Part shown: piece after piece, positions 29,110 to 37,408 of the stretch | How positions within the stretch are numbered: the stretch's first letter is position 1 | Layout of the letters: each line of letters opens with the position of its first letter | Notes under the pieces: model-generated | The model's database searches: none | Told to the model about the DNA's origin: nothing | The model's input: only the letters and a program-made list of their open reading frames with translations | Made by a program: the position numbers and the translations under genes | NCBI GenBank assembly: GCA_036268995.1 | Contig: DATATB010000033.1 | Span: 18,497-82,496 of the forward strand | Reading direction: 5' to 3' | Length of the DNA: 64,000 nt | Origin: DATATB01 sp036268995 | Lineage (GTDB): Bacteria; Planctomycetota; Planctomycetia; Pirellulales; PNKZ01

Positions 29110-29531
29110 ATTCCGCCTGTTGCGTGCATTCACGATTTGTGTGCTCTCGGAAGTGATTGCGCGATGGGTGCGCGGATGAACATCTTGTAGAAGGGCCGCC
29201 AATGAACGCGATTATCGCCCGGCAATCGGCGCGAGGCAAACAATCCCCGCTTCGGGCCAGCAACGATTTCGAGCGACGGTTAGACGCGGGCCGGGGGCGA
29301 AAAGTTCCTAAATCACGGGACACGTTTTTAGATTCGACATCCAGTGGGAGGGCGAGGCTCCTGCCGAGCCGCCGGGTAACGCAGCGGCCGACCCATAGGC
29401 CCCGGCTCGGCAGGAGCCTCGCCCTCCCGATGGCCGTTGCCTCGCCCTCCCGATGGTTGCGGACGCATCGCTGCTGCGGTAAGACCGTGAAAACATCCGC
29501 CGGCCCGGGCTAGCTATTGAGGAAGTCCCCT
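29110..29531. other. Divergent intergenic region with hairpin repeat
   Basis: This 420-base gap separates the giant-protein operon from the GntP permease. It contains the inverted repeat listed at 29346-29428 and a tandem partial copy of its right arm at 29439-29456. No gene is supported. Confidence 0.5.
29346..29428. repeat. Perfect 25-bp inverted repeat (hairpin)
   Basis: Arms 29346-29370 and 29404-29428 are exact reverse complements, separated by 33 bases. The right arm's end is repeated in tandem at 29439-29456. The GC-rich arms would form a stable stem in RNA or single-stranded DNA. It looks like a REP-type dispersed element of this genome. Confidence 0.85.
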
Positions 29532-30920
29532 TTGAGCATCCTGATCGCTGTTGGCGTGCTCGTCTTTCTGATGCTGGTCGCGTATCGCGGCTACAGCGTG
29601 ATCTTGTTTGCGCCGGTGGCGGCAATGCTCGCGGTGCTCTGCACCGACCCGGCGGCGGTGCCGGCCATGTTCACCGGCCTGTATATGGAGAAGCTGGTCG
29701 TCTTCGTGAAGCTGTATTTCCCAGTGTTTTTGCTGGGGGCCGTGTTCGGAAAGGTGATCGAACTGTCGGGCTTTTCGCAGTCGATCGTGTCGTCGGCCAT
29801 GCGGCTGGTCGGCCCCCAGCGAGCGATGCTCTCGATCGTGCTGGTGTGCGCGGTGCTTACGTATGGCGGCGTGTCGCTGTTTGTCGTGGTCTTTGCGGTC
29901 TATCCTTTCGCCGCCGAAATGTTCCGGCAGGGCAATATTCCGAAGCGGCTGATTCCCGGCACGATCGCCTTGGGCGCGTTTTCGTTCACGATGGATTCGC
30001 TGCCGGGCAGTCCGCAGATCCAGAACCTGATTCCCACCACGTTCTTTAAGACCGACACCTGGGCCGCGCCCTGGCTCGGTACGATCGGCGGCCTGTTTAT
30101 CCTCGTCGTGGGGCTCACCTATCTCGAATCGCGCCGCCGCGCGCTTGCTGCGGGCGAAGGCTATGGCACGGGCCACACGCACGAGCCGATGCCGGTGCCC
30201 GAGCAGGCGATGGCCAATCCCTGGATCGCGATGCTGCCGCTGGTCGTCGTGGGCGTGCTGAATAAGTTGTTTACGAACCTCATTCATCGGCACTATGGTC
30301 AAACGTACGAGGCGAGTTTTCCCGGTCTGGAACATCCGCTAAGCGTGCAGATTTCGTCGGTGGCGGCGATTTGGGCCGTCGAGGCGGCACTGTTGATGGG
30401 CATCGTCTGCGTGTGCGTATTGGCGTTTCGCCGGGTGGCCGCACAATTTGCCGAAGGCAGCAAGGCGGCGGTCGCCGGAGCGCTGCTGGCCGCCATGAAC
30501 ACCGCGTCGGAATACGGGTTTGGCGCCGTGATTGCCGTGCTGCCCGGCTTTGCCGCCATTCGCGACGCCCTGGAAGCGGTCCCCGATCCGCTCTTCAACG
30601 AAGCGGTCACGGTCACCACCCTGGCCGGCATCACCGGCTCGGCGTCGGGCGGAATGAGCATCGCGCTGGCGGCCATGGCCGATGAATTTGTCACGGCGGC
30701 CAACGCGGCGGGCATTCCCATGCAGGTACTGCACCGCGTGGCATCGATGGCCAGCGGCGGCATGGACACGCTGCCGCACAACGGCGCGGTCATTACGCTG
30801 CTGGCGGTTTGCGGCCTCACGCACCGGCAGTCGTACAAAGATATCTTTGCCGTGACGTGCATCAAGACGGTCGCCGTGTTCATCGTGATTGCCGTGTACT
30901 ATCTCACCGGCATCGTCTAG
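29532..30920 (+). CDS. GntP-family permease
   Basis: A 462-aa inner-membrane transporter with about 12 hydrophobic helices. Family features include GAVFGKVIELSGFSQSI early, YGGVSLFVVVFAVYPFA, and the C-terminal ASMASGGMDTLPHNGAVITLL block, which is diagnostic for GntP carriers (gluconate, D-serine, citrate or short organic acids taken up with protons). The substrate is not readable here. I place the start at TTG 29532 because GAGGA precedes it at a suitable distance; TTG at 29517 is the alternative. It is not in a clear operon. Confidence 0.85.
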   Translation: MSILIAVGVLVFLMLVAYRGYSVILFAPVAAMLAVLCTDPAAVPAMFTGLYMEKLVVFVKLYFPVFLLGAVFGKVIELSGFSQSIVSSAMRLVGPQRAMLSIVLVCAVLTYGGVSLFVVVFAVYPFAAEMFRQGNIPKRLIPGTIALGAFSFTMDSLPGSPQIQNLIPTTFFKTDTWAAPWLGTIGGLFILVVGLTYLESRRRALAAGEGYGTGHTHEPMPVPEQAMANPWIAMLPLVVVGVLNKLFTNLIHRHYGQTYEASFPGLEHPLSVQISSVAAIWAVEAALLMGIVCVCVLAFRRVAAQFAEGSKAAVAGALLAAMNTASEYGFGAVIAVLPGFAAIRDALEAVPDPLFNEAVTVTTLAGITGSASGGMSIALAAMADEFVTAANAAGIPMQVLHRVASMASGGMDTLPHNGAVITLLAVCGLTHRQSYKDIFAVTCIKTVAVFIVIAVYYLTGIV

Positions 30921-30943
30921 CGATGGTCAAGAGGCCGGCCGCC

Positions 30944-31747
30944 TCAAGGCACCAGGCCGGCGTGCCGGGAGTCGGTTTCGCGCGCGACTGGATCCTGCCG
31001 GTAGAACTCGCGCAGGCAGGCGTACAACTCGGGATGCCGATGCCGCATTGCCGATGGCCGCTGGAAAAATGTTTCGGTCGCGACGGCAAAGAACTCGGCC
31101 GGACTGGTCGCGCCGTAACAATCCAAGAGTGCGGCGTGCCCACGCGAGCAGTCGTGGACCAGTTCGCGGTAATGCTCGCCGACGACCTTGGTCCAGCGCT
31201 CGGCCTGTGCGGCCGTCTCCAGCGGCGGGACGCCATCGGCCCGACGCCCGTTGAGCATGTCGAGCTGGTGGGCAAACTCGTGGAACACCAGGTTGCGGCC
31301 ATGCACACGCTCGAGCCCGCCGGCCAGGACATCCGACCAGGACAGAATGACGGGGCCGCGGTACCAGGCCTCTCCCTGCCGGGCCGAATCGCCCTCGATG
31401 ACGACTCCCGGCCCCGCCCCCGTGCTGGCGCGGGCCACATAAGCATCGGGATAAACCAGGATCGACAGCACGTGGTCGAAGTATTCGGCCTCGAGTCCGA
31501 GAACCAGGATCGCGACCAGGCCGGCGACCGTCACCCGGACTTCGTCCGTGATCTGCTGTCCGCCGCAGCCTTCCCAATGCTTTTCGGCCGCGAAGATTTG
31601 CACGTAGTCGCGCACGCGCCCCTGCTCGGCGGCAGTGAGCCGACGATAGGACCGCACATTCTCTTCGAGCAGGACTTTCCAAGGCTGCGGAAACGGTTCT
31701 CGCAGCAGCGCACGGCGTCTGCGGTTGCGAAGCCAACGAAATAGCAC
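30944..31747 (-). CDS. mtfA: MtfA-like zinc peptidase
   Basis: A 267-aa cytoplasmic protein of the MtfA (DUF980/M90) family. The zinc motif is HEFAHQLD and the family start LLREPFPQPWKVLLEENV and YGATSPAEFFAVATETFF (metal ligand Glu) are both visible. In Escherichia coli MtfA is a peptidase that binds the Mlc repressor and so affects glucose uptake; that role may not carry over. The GTG at 31747 is preceded by GAGGA; the track-length frame would start at TTG 31759. It is convergent with the GntP gene. Confidence 0.88.
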   Translation of the reverse strand: MLFRWLRNRRRRALLREPFPQPWKVLLEENVRSYRRLTAAEQGRVRDYVQIFAAEKHWEGCGGQQITDEVRVTVAGLVAILVLGLEAEYFDHVLSILVYPDAYVARASTGAGPGVVIEGDSARQGEAWYRGPVILSWSDVLAGGLERVHGRNLVFHEFAHQLDMLNGRRADGVPPLETAAQAERWTKVVGEHYRELVHDCSRGHAALLDCYGATSPAEFFAVATETFFQRPSAMRHRHPELYACLREFYRQDPVARETDSRHAGLVP

Positions 31748-31909
31748 AAGCGTCCTCAATTTCGGGGCGGCGATTCAATCCGGGCCGGCTGTAGCGAGCC
31801 GGCGAGGATGATTATATGCTCAGGCCTGCCCGGCTGCCGCGGGATTGCAGGGTCGAGCCGGCCGTTTGACGGCCCGGTCACAGTCGAAACCATGGGAGTC
31901 AAAAATCGC

Positions 31910-32821
31910 ATGCGTCCTTCAAGAATCTGGTCGGCGGCAGTTACCTTCGCGCTGGTTGCCTTGGCGTCGTTGTCGGCCAGCGGAGCAGAGCCGACGGCCC
32001 GATTGCCGCCTGGCTTCAAACTCGAGGAACCGTGCACCGATGCGGCGCTGACCAAGATCGTGCTCGTCGCGGGCTCGAACTTCTTCAAGCCGGGCCAGCA
32101 CGAATATATCGGCGGCTGTGCCGCGCTGATGGATCTGTTGCGGCAGACGCCCGGCGTGTTTCCCGTGTTGGCCCTCGATTGGCCCAAAAAGGCCGAGACC
32201 TTCGCGGGGGCCAAGGCCGTCGTGTTCTTCTTCGACGGTGGCGACAAGCACGCCTGGCTCGACTCAGGCCGCCGCGCGCAGGTGCAGCAAATGGCCGATG
32301 CCGGCGTGGGCTTCGCAGCGCTGCATCAGGGCATCGACATCTCCAAGGAGCTGGGGCCGACGATGCGCGAGTGGATGGGAGCGGCTTTTGAAAAGGGATT
32401 TTCGCAACGGGCCCACTGGGTGGCCGAGTTCAAGACGTTTCCCGACCATCCGATCTGTCGCGGCGTGACGCCGTTTCAGATCGACGACGGCTGGCTGTAC
32501 AAGCTGCGCTTCGTGGACGGCATGCACGGCGTGACGCCGCTGCTGCGGACGGTCTCGCCGAAAGCCAAATCGGCCGATGCCTCGGCCGACGCCGCAATCA
32601 TTTCCTGGGCTTTCGAGCGCCCGGGCGGCGGGCGATCGTTCGTGTTTACCGGCGCCCATTTGCACGCCAGCCTGGCCGAGCAAGGTTATCGCCGCTTTCT
32701 GGTCAACGGGATTCTATGGTCGGCCGGCACTGAAATTCCCGCCGCAGGAGCACCGGTCCGTCTGGATCGTGCCACGCTCGATCGCTACCTGACCGCCGCG
32801 GCCGCTTCGACGGGTCGCTAG
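31910..32821 (+). CDS. Secreted ThuA-like domain protein
   Basis: A 303-aa protein: signal peptide (WSAAVTFALVALASLSASG), then a ThuA-like (glutamine-amidotransferase-fold) domain with the pattern KIVLVAGSNFFKPGQHEY, AVVFFFDGGDKHAW, GFAALHQGIDI and FTGAHLHASL. Planctomycetes have many secreted ThuA-like proteins often linked to carbohydrate use; the activity is unproven. ATG 31910 is preceded by GGGAG; the ATG at 31892 is an alternative without a ribosome-binding site. It is transcribed divergently from the MtfA-like gene. Confidence 0.78.
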   Translation: MRPSRIWSAAVTFALVALASLSASGAEPTARLPPGFKLEEPCTDAALTKIVLVAGSNFFKPGQHEYIGGCAALMDLLRQTPGVFPVLALDWPKKAETFAGAKAVVFFFDGGDKHAWLDSGRRAQVQQMADAGVGFAALHQGIDISKELGPTMREWMGAAFEKGFSQRAHWVAEFKTFPDHPICRGVTPFQIDDGWLYKLRFVDGMHGVTPLLRTVSPKAKSADASADAAIISWAFERPGGGRSFVFTGAHLHASLAEQGYRRFLVNGILWSAGTEIPAAGAPVRLDRATLDRYLTAAAASTGR

Positions 32822-32946
32822 CGTATTATCGCAGAATGACAACGGTCGCCGCATTTTGTGGTCGGCCGAGACCGAAAATATCGTCGCCAACGCCCGCCGC
32901 GCACGGACCGCCTAGGATTAAGCCCAATCCGGTTGAGACATTTGGA

Positions 32947-33708
32947 ATGACGTCACTCGAAGACGAATTGCAGCATAGCCGGAAGTTCATCCGCGACCGT
33001 GGTCAGCCACGGTGGAGCGACGGGCTGCTTCTAGTTGGTGTCAAGCTCGCAACCGGACCGCAGCGTTGGTGGCACGACGCTGTGTTCCTAACAATCATCA
33101 ATCACGTTTCATCTCGACTGCATGGGCTGTACCACGATGAAAACAACGATGATGGGCCACTTTTTCGGATGTCCATCGACGTCTATATGATGTTGTGGAC
33201 TGCTCTCTTGGTATTCGTGTACCTGATCGCATATGTTTCCGTGGGGCGGAATTCTTGCATCGCAAGCGTTGCGATGATCCTGGCAACTGTCCTGTCGACG
33301 ATGCGGATATACGAGATTTGGGCCTTTATCGCATTGCTTCACGCGGGGGAATACCGGTCGTCATCAAAAATTCGGCCGATAATAAATACTGTGTGGCACT
33401 ACTGCGAAGTGGCGATTGGTTTTGGCGTGATATACCTCGCAATCAGCCATTTTGTAGGAGACGAATTCGCCGCTGATAAGGGCGCTCAAACAATACGTAG
33501 CAGCGCTGCCAATGCAGCTTATTTCAGCTTTGTAACCCTAACAACAATTGGTTACGGTGATCTGTCGCCAAAGACTGACGTTGGAAAGACTGTTGTGGTT
33601 ATCGAGGTTATCCTCGGCTTCTTCCTGCTATTGGTCGTCCTACAGCGCGCAATGGCCGAAGAGCGCCAAGACGATGCAAACGGTGAGCCGCGTGCAGCAG
33701 GCCATTGA
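32947..33708 (+). CDS. Ion-channel domain protein (K+ channel-like)
   Basis: A 253-aa integral membrane protein. Hydrophobic segments lie around residues 79-99, 104-133, 145-169 and 215-236. The pore loop reads FVTLTTIGYGDLSP, with T-I-G-Y-G-D at about 200-205, a standard potassium-selectivity filter. No voltage-sensor arginines or C-terminal RCK domain are visible; the product ends soon after the last helix. A longer start at 32836 exists, but its extra N-terminus looks noncoding. The base composition is more AT-rich than the neighbours. It lies 147 bp before the SIR2 gene on the same strand, suggesting linked transfer or function. Confidence 0.8.
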   Translation: MTSLEDELQHSRKFIRDRGQPRWSDGLLLVGVKLATGPQRWWHDAVFLTIINHVSSRLHGLYHDENNDDGPLFRMSIDVYMMLWTALLVFVYLIAYVSVGRNSCIASVAMILATVLSTMRIYEIWAFIALLHAGEYRSSSKIRPIINTVWHYCEVAIGFGVIYLAISHFVGDEFAADKGAQTIRSSAANAAYFSFVTLTTIGYGDLSPKTDVGKTVVVIEVILGFFLLLVVLQRAMAEERQDDANGEPRAAGH

Positions 33709-33855
33709 GCCCCAAAGGCGCGGCATGACATCCGACGCGTTTAGCGTCCCGTCGGATGCCCCGCACCTATTTCCGGAAGCGCTTCCGCGTAGACCGCCAT
33801 TTTTGGGGGCCGCCCGCGAACCAACACACGCTCCCGTTGAGCAACGAGGTTTTCC

Positions 33856-35625
33856 ATGATCGACCCTTTGATCTCCCTTCCCTTTGCGTTGCAGGCCAAT
33901 CCAGGAGCATATGCCCTTGTGGTCGGCTCCGGCCTGTCGAGAGCCGCGCTGATCCCCACAGGCTGGGAAGTTGTCCTTGATTTGATTGGACGAATCGCAA
34001 AGCTCGAAGGGGAAGCGTGCGAGCCAGATCGTGCCGCGTGGTACCGGCGCAAATATGGCGATGAACCCGACTATGCGAAGCTCATCCAGATGCTGGTCAA
34101 AAGCCCCGAAGAGCGGCATCAATTTCTGCGTCAGTATTTTGAACCGAACGAGGAGGAGCGAGAACAGGGCGCCAAAATGCCAACCGCCGCTCATCGGGCC
34201 ATTGCGGAGCTTGTCGTCAAGGGCTACATCAGGGTCATTATCACTACGAACTTCGATCGCCTTTTAGAGCGCGCGATCGAGGAGGCGGGGATTACCCCTA
34301 CTGTGCTTAGCACGGCTGATGCGATCGAAGGTTCCTTGCCAATAGTCCATCAACGATGCGTCGTACTCAAAGCGCACGGGGATTACCTTGACACTAGGAT
34401 CAAGAACACGCCAGAAGAGTTGGCTTTTTACGATGACAGACAGGCCCATTTGCTCGACCGCATATTCGACGATTTCGGGGTGGTGGTTTGCGGCTGGTCG
34501 GCCGACTGGGATCCGGCATTGTGCGCCGCCTTTGACCGCTGCAAGAGCCGCCGATTTACCCTGTACTGGGCGGCTCCTGGCGGCATCGGCATTAACGCCC
34601 AACGGATACTACAAGCCCGATCTGGCGTAACCGTCAGGATAAAAGACGCGAACTCCTTTTTTACGCAGCTAGCTGAGAGGACATTGGCCCTCGAAGAGAC
34701 ACAGCAGCTTCATCCATTATCGGCCGGCATCGCAGCGGCCACCGTCAAGCGGCTTATATCGGAGCCGCGCCACCGCGTTCGATTGTATGACTTGCTCAGG
34801 GACGAAACCGAGGCCGCGTTTGAGCGGATTTCGGGCCTGCACGCGCAAGCGCTCGCCAATCAGCGACAAGCAGATGCAACCCAAAAGGCTTTCGACGGAT
34901 ACTTTGAAGCCGTGTCGGTCGTGCGGGAACTTATGATTCATGGATGCTACTGGGCCGGGCCGGAGCACTACGACGCTTTCACGAAATGCGTTCCGCGCAT
35001 CGCGCGCGATCCACAGCGGCGGATGAGCGGCACCAAGATCGTCCAGGGGCTCCGAGCGGCGCCGGCGGCCATGTTGTTCTATTCGGGCGGTATTGCCGCC
35101 TTAGCGGGCCGTAATTACGGCATGTTCGCGCATCTGATCCGTCAGTCGGTCTGTCGCGACGACGGCAAGGAAGGGCCTTTCGTCCTAATTTATCCGTGGG
35201 ACGAGTTGCATCGTTTCGCTCGGCTGATCCGAGGCTTCAACAACGGCTACGCGGCTGACAGCCGATGGCTTTTTGATCGGCTTCGAGAGCCACTACGGCC
35301 ATTGCTCGTTGGTGACGACGAGTTTGAAGTCACATTCGACAGATTCGAGTATCTCCGGTCGCTGGCTTTCATTGATGCCAACGCCAAAAGGGACGGCGGT
35401 AACGAAGTAACTGATGCGTATGCGCCGGTTGGACTGTTTCGTTGGAGAGAGCGATGGGATAGAAATCGCCAAATAAACATACGCGACGATTTGTTGGAAG
35501 AACTCGCGGCCGAGGGCGAAAACTGGGGGCCCCTGCGATCGGGGCTTTTCGATGGATCGAGTGACCGTTTCAGGCTGGTTCTTGAACGCTACGAGGAGAA
35601 TCTGGGAAGGCGGCAGTACACTTAG
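33856..35625 (+). CDS. SIR2-family NAD-binding protein, likely defence effector
   Basis: A 589-aa protein with a SIR2-like N-terminal half. NAD-site motifs are intact: GSGLSRAALIPTGWE at 24-38, TTNFDRLLE at 130-138 (Asn132), LKAHGD at 171-176 (catalytic His174) and VCGWS at 211-215. The C-terminal half (about 300-589) is alpha-helical and not a recognised domain. Bacterial SIR2 effectors of this type (ThsA, DSR and relatives) degrade NAD to stop phage growth; I infer the same class of role here. No TIR or Argonaute partner is adjacent; the only same-strand neighbour is the K+ channel gene. Deacetylase function is unlikely as there are no zinc-finger cysteines. Confidence 0.8.
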   Translation: MIDPLISLPFALQANPGAYALVVGSGLSRAALIPTGWEVVLDLIGRIAKLEGEACEPDRAAWYRRKYGDEPDYAKLIQMLVKSPEERHQFLRQYFEPNEEEREQGAKMPTAAHRAIAELVVKGYIRVIITTNFDRLLERAIEEAGITPTVLSTADAIEGSLPIVHQRCVVLKAHGDYLDTRIKNTPEELAFYDDRQAHLLDRIFDDFGVVVCGWSADWDPALCAAFDRCKSRRFTLYWAAPGGIGINAQRILQARSGVTVRIKDANSFFTQLAERTLALEETQQLHPLSAGIAAATVKRLISEPRHRVRLYDLLRDETEAAFERISGLHAQALANQRQADATQKAFDGYFEAVSVVRELMIHGCYWAGPEHYDAFTKCVPRIARDPQRRMSGTKIVQGLRAAPAAMLFYSGGIAALAGRNYGMFAHLIRQSVCRDDGKEGPFVLIYPWDELHRFARLIRGFNNGYAADSRWLFDRLREPLRPLLVGDDEFEVTFDRFEYLRSLAFIDANAKRDGGNEVTDAYAPVGLFRWRERWDRNRQINIRDDLLEELAAEGENWGPLRSGLFDGSSDRFRLVLERYEENLGRRQYT

Positions 35626-35676
35626 CCTCGTTTACCAAACTTTCCAGCCGGGCATTGCTCGCGGATTCCCCGGAGT

Positions 35677-36480
35677 TTAAAACCCGGTGATCTTTCGGCC
35701 GGCGCTGAACTCGTTCGAGCGCTTCGCGGGCTTACCGCTCGTGGCGTACGCGCTGCTTCGCAGTTCCTGCTCGTGGAGATTGTCGTGCAGCGAACGCAAC
35801 TCTTCGTACGACCAGGTCTCGATGGCATACGTCGCAGAAATCTGGCTGCCGTGCGTGCCGCGCAAATGGCTGAGGACCTTTTCCCGGGTGGGGCTCCAAT
35901 CGTCATCGACCGACCAGTGATTGCCGCGCAGCGGATACTGGCCGGTCGTTTCGACCCGGGCAATTTCGAGGATTGCTCCTGAGGGTCGTTCATCGACCCC
36001 TTTGGCCAGCCAGCCGAAGGTCCAGGCGTCGAGCGGCGTGGTGCAACCTGAGCGAAAGGAGCGAACGATCGCATCGTGGTCGATGCAGGCCACGCTGGGA
36101 TAGTCGTGCGGCTTGAGCTGACCAACCAGATCGGGAACGGCAGCCCGATCGACGATTTGCAAATGGTTCTCCACGCCCGCGCCAATTTTCCACCCCAGAG
36201 CCGTCATCGTCTCGAAATCGCCGCCAGGACGGCGCAAACGCTCCAGCTCTTGCCGGCTGCGGTCGCTGTCGTCGGCGGTGATGATCAATACTCGCGGATT
36301 GCGCGCGTGCAGGCCGCCGACTTCGGCCGTATTCAGAATGCGAAACGGTTGCGATATAGCAGGTGCGCTTGCCGCTTTTGGCCAGGCGGTGGCTGGCTCG
36401 TTAGGGAAACTCATCGCGCGGCTGGCGCACGCGATCAAAGCCGTGAAGGCGATGAGCCGAATTGCGATCTTCGTCGGCAT
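35677..36480 (-). CDS. Hypothetical secreted protein, planctomycete-type
   Basis: A 267-aa protein with an N-terminal leader (IAIRLIAFTALIACASRA). The middle (NPRVLIITADDSDRSRQELERLR, LQIVDRAAVPDLVGQLKPHDYPSVACID) has a thioredoxin-like alternation of strands and helices but no CxxC pair. The end has WSYEELRSLHDNLHE, a pattern I associate from memory with planctomycete hypotheticals. Convergent with the SIR2 gene. AGGGG precedes the ATG. Function unknown. Confidence 0.65.
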   Translation of the reverse strand: MPTKIAIRLIAFTALIACASRAMSFPNEPATAWPKAASAPAISQPFRILNTAEVGGLHARNPRVLIITADDSDRSRQELERLRRPGGDFETMTALGWKIGAGVENHLQIVDRAAVPDLVGQLKPHDYPSVACIDHDAIVRSFRSGCTTPLDAWTFGWLAKGVDERPSGAILEIARVETTGQYPLRGNHWSVDDDWSPTREKVLSHLRGTHGSQISATYAIETWSYEELRSLHDNLHEQELRSSAYATSGKPAKRSNEFSAGRKITGF

Positions 36481-36654
36481 TGAAAACGGCCCCTGGAGCG
36501 ATCGCAAAGAGTTGCGAACCGAACGTCAAGAATAGCGGAGCCATGCGACGCGTCAACGAAAAACGCGAGCGGCACGAGATGTCCGACGAGGCCGGCATTC
36601 GGCCGAAGAATACGGCCAGAAGCTTTTCTAATGCGAGGAAGAGCGGAATCGAGA

Positions 36655-37118
36655 TTACTCGCCGCCGCGGATCATTTCGGCCACGGCACTGACTGCGGCC
36701 CTCAGTCGTGGGTCGTCGCCGGCGCAAGCGATCGCGCGCTCGGCTTTTGCGGCGGCTTTTGCTCGTTTGGCGTCGTCCACGGAATCGCAGAAGTTGTCGT
36801 ACACGTCGGCCAGCTTGACGAGCCGCGCCTGCCAGGTCGCGGCCGCGAGCTGCAGGTCATAGGCCGCTTCGCGCTCGGGCTCCGGCAGCCGCAGGTCTTT
36901 GGTCAGCGCCGCCACCGCATCGGCAACGTCATTGCCGAACGTGGCGAATAGATCGTCGTAATCGGTCGTCGTGTCCTCGATCGTGTCGTGTAGCAAGGCG
37001 GCACACAGCGCCACCGGGATCATCCATGCCAAACACGTGAAGGACCGTGAGTGCCACGCGCATCGGATGCGCGATGTACGGAGTCTGGCCATCTTTTCGC
37101 AATTGGCCCCGACCAGGA
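36655..37118 (-). pseudogene. HD-domain hydrolase, frameshifted
   Basis: Two frames together give one HD hydrolase of the RelA/SpoT-HD or YfbR-like type. GQLRKDGQTPYIAHPMRVALTVL...GMDDP lies in one frame; ALCAALLHDTIEDTTTDYDDLF...LTKDLRLPEPEREAAYD...KLADVYDN lies in the next. The switch falls in the GGG run at 37016-37018; dropping one base restores DDPVALCAALLHD. The HD motif (HDTIED) and the ending are intact. The N-terminal part upstream of GQLRKDG is degenerate, with no clear start. It may be a decayed gene or a sequencing error at a homopolymer. Confidence 0.75.
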
Positions 37119-37408
37119 AGATCTCTACCCTCACTGAAGCCGCCCAAGAGGTCCGTCAGCACATCGAGGCCCACACGGTCAATTGCTGCGGCGAGTTGCT
37201 GCTGATCGCATAAGACGGCCCTTCGGACACATGAAGCCAGCAGAAGGGCGTACAAGCCCCAGGAAAGCCCGTAGAAGGCTCTGGAAGATCCCTGAGAGAA
37301 ACTTCGTTCCTTAAATACAGAGCCATCCTGAGGGTTATATGGAGGCCCTGGGAGGCTCGTCCTCAGCCATGAAGGAAGGCTGTGCAGATCGGACACGATC
37401 AACACCAG

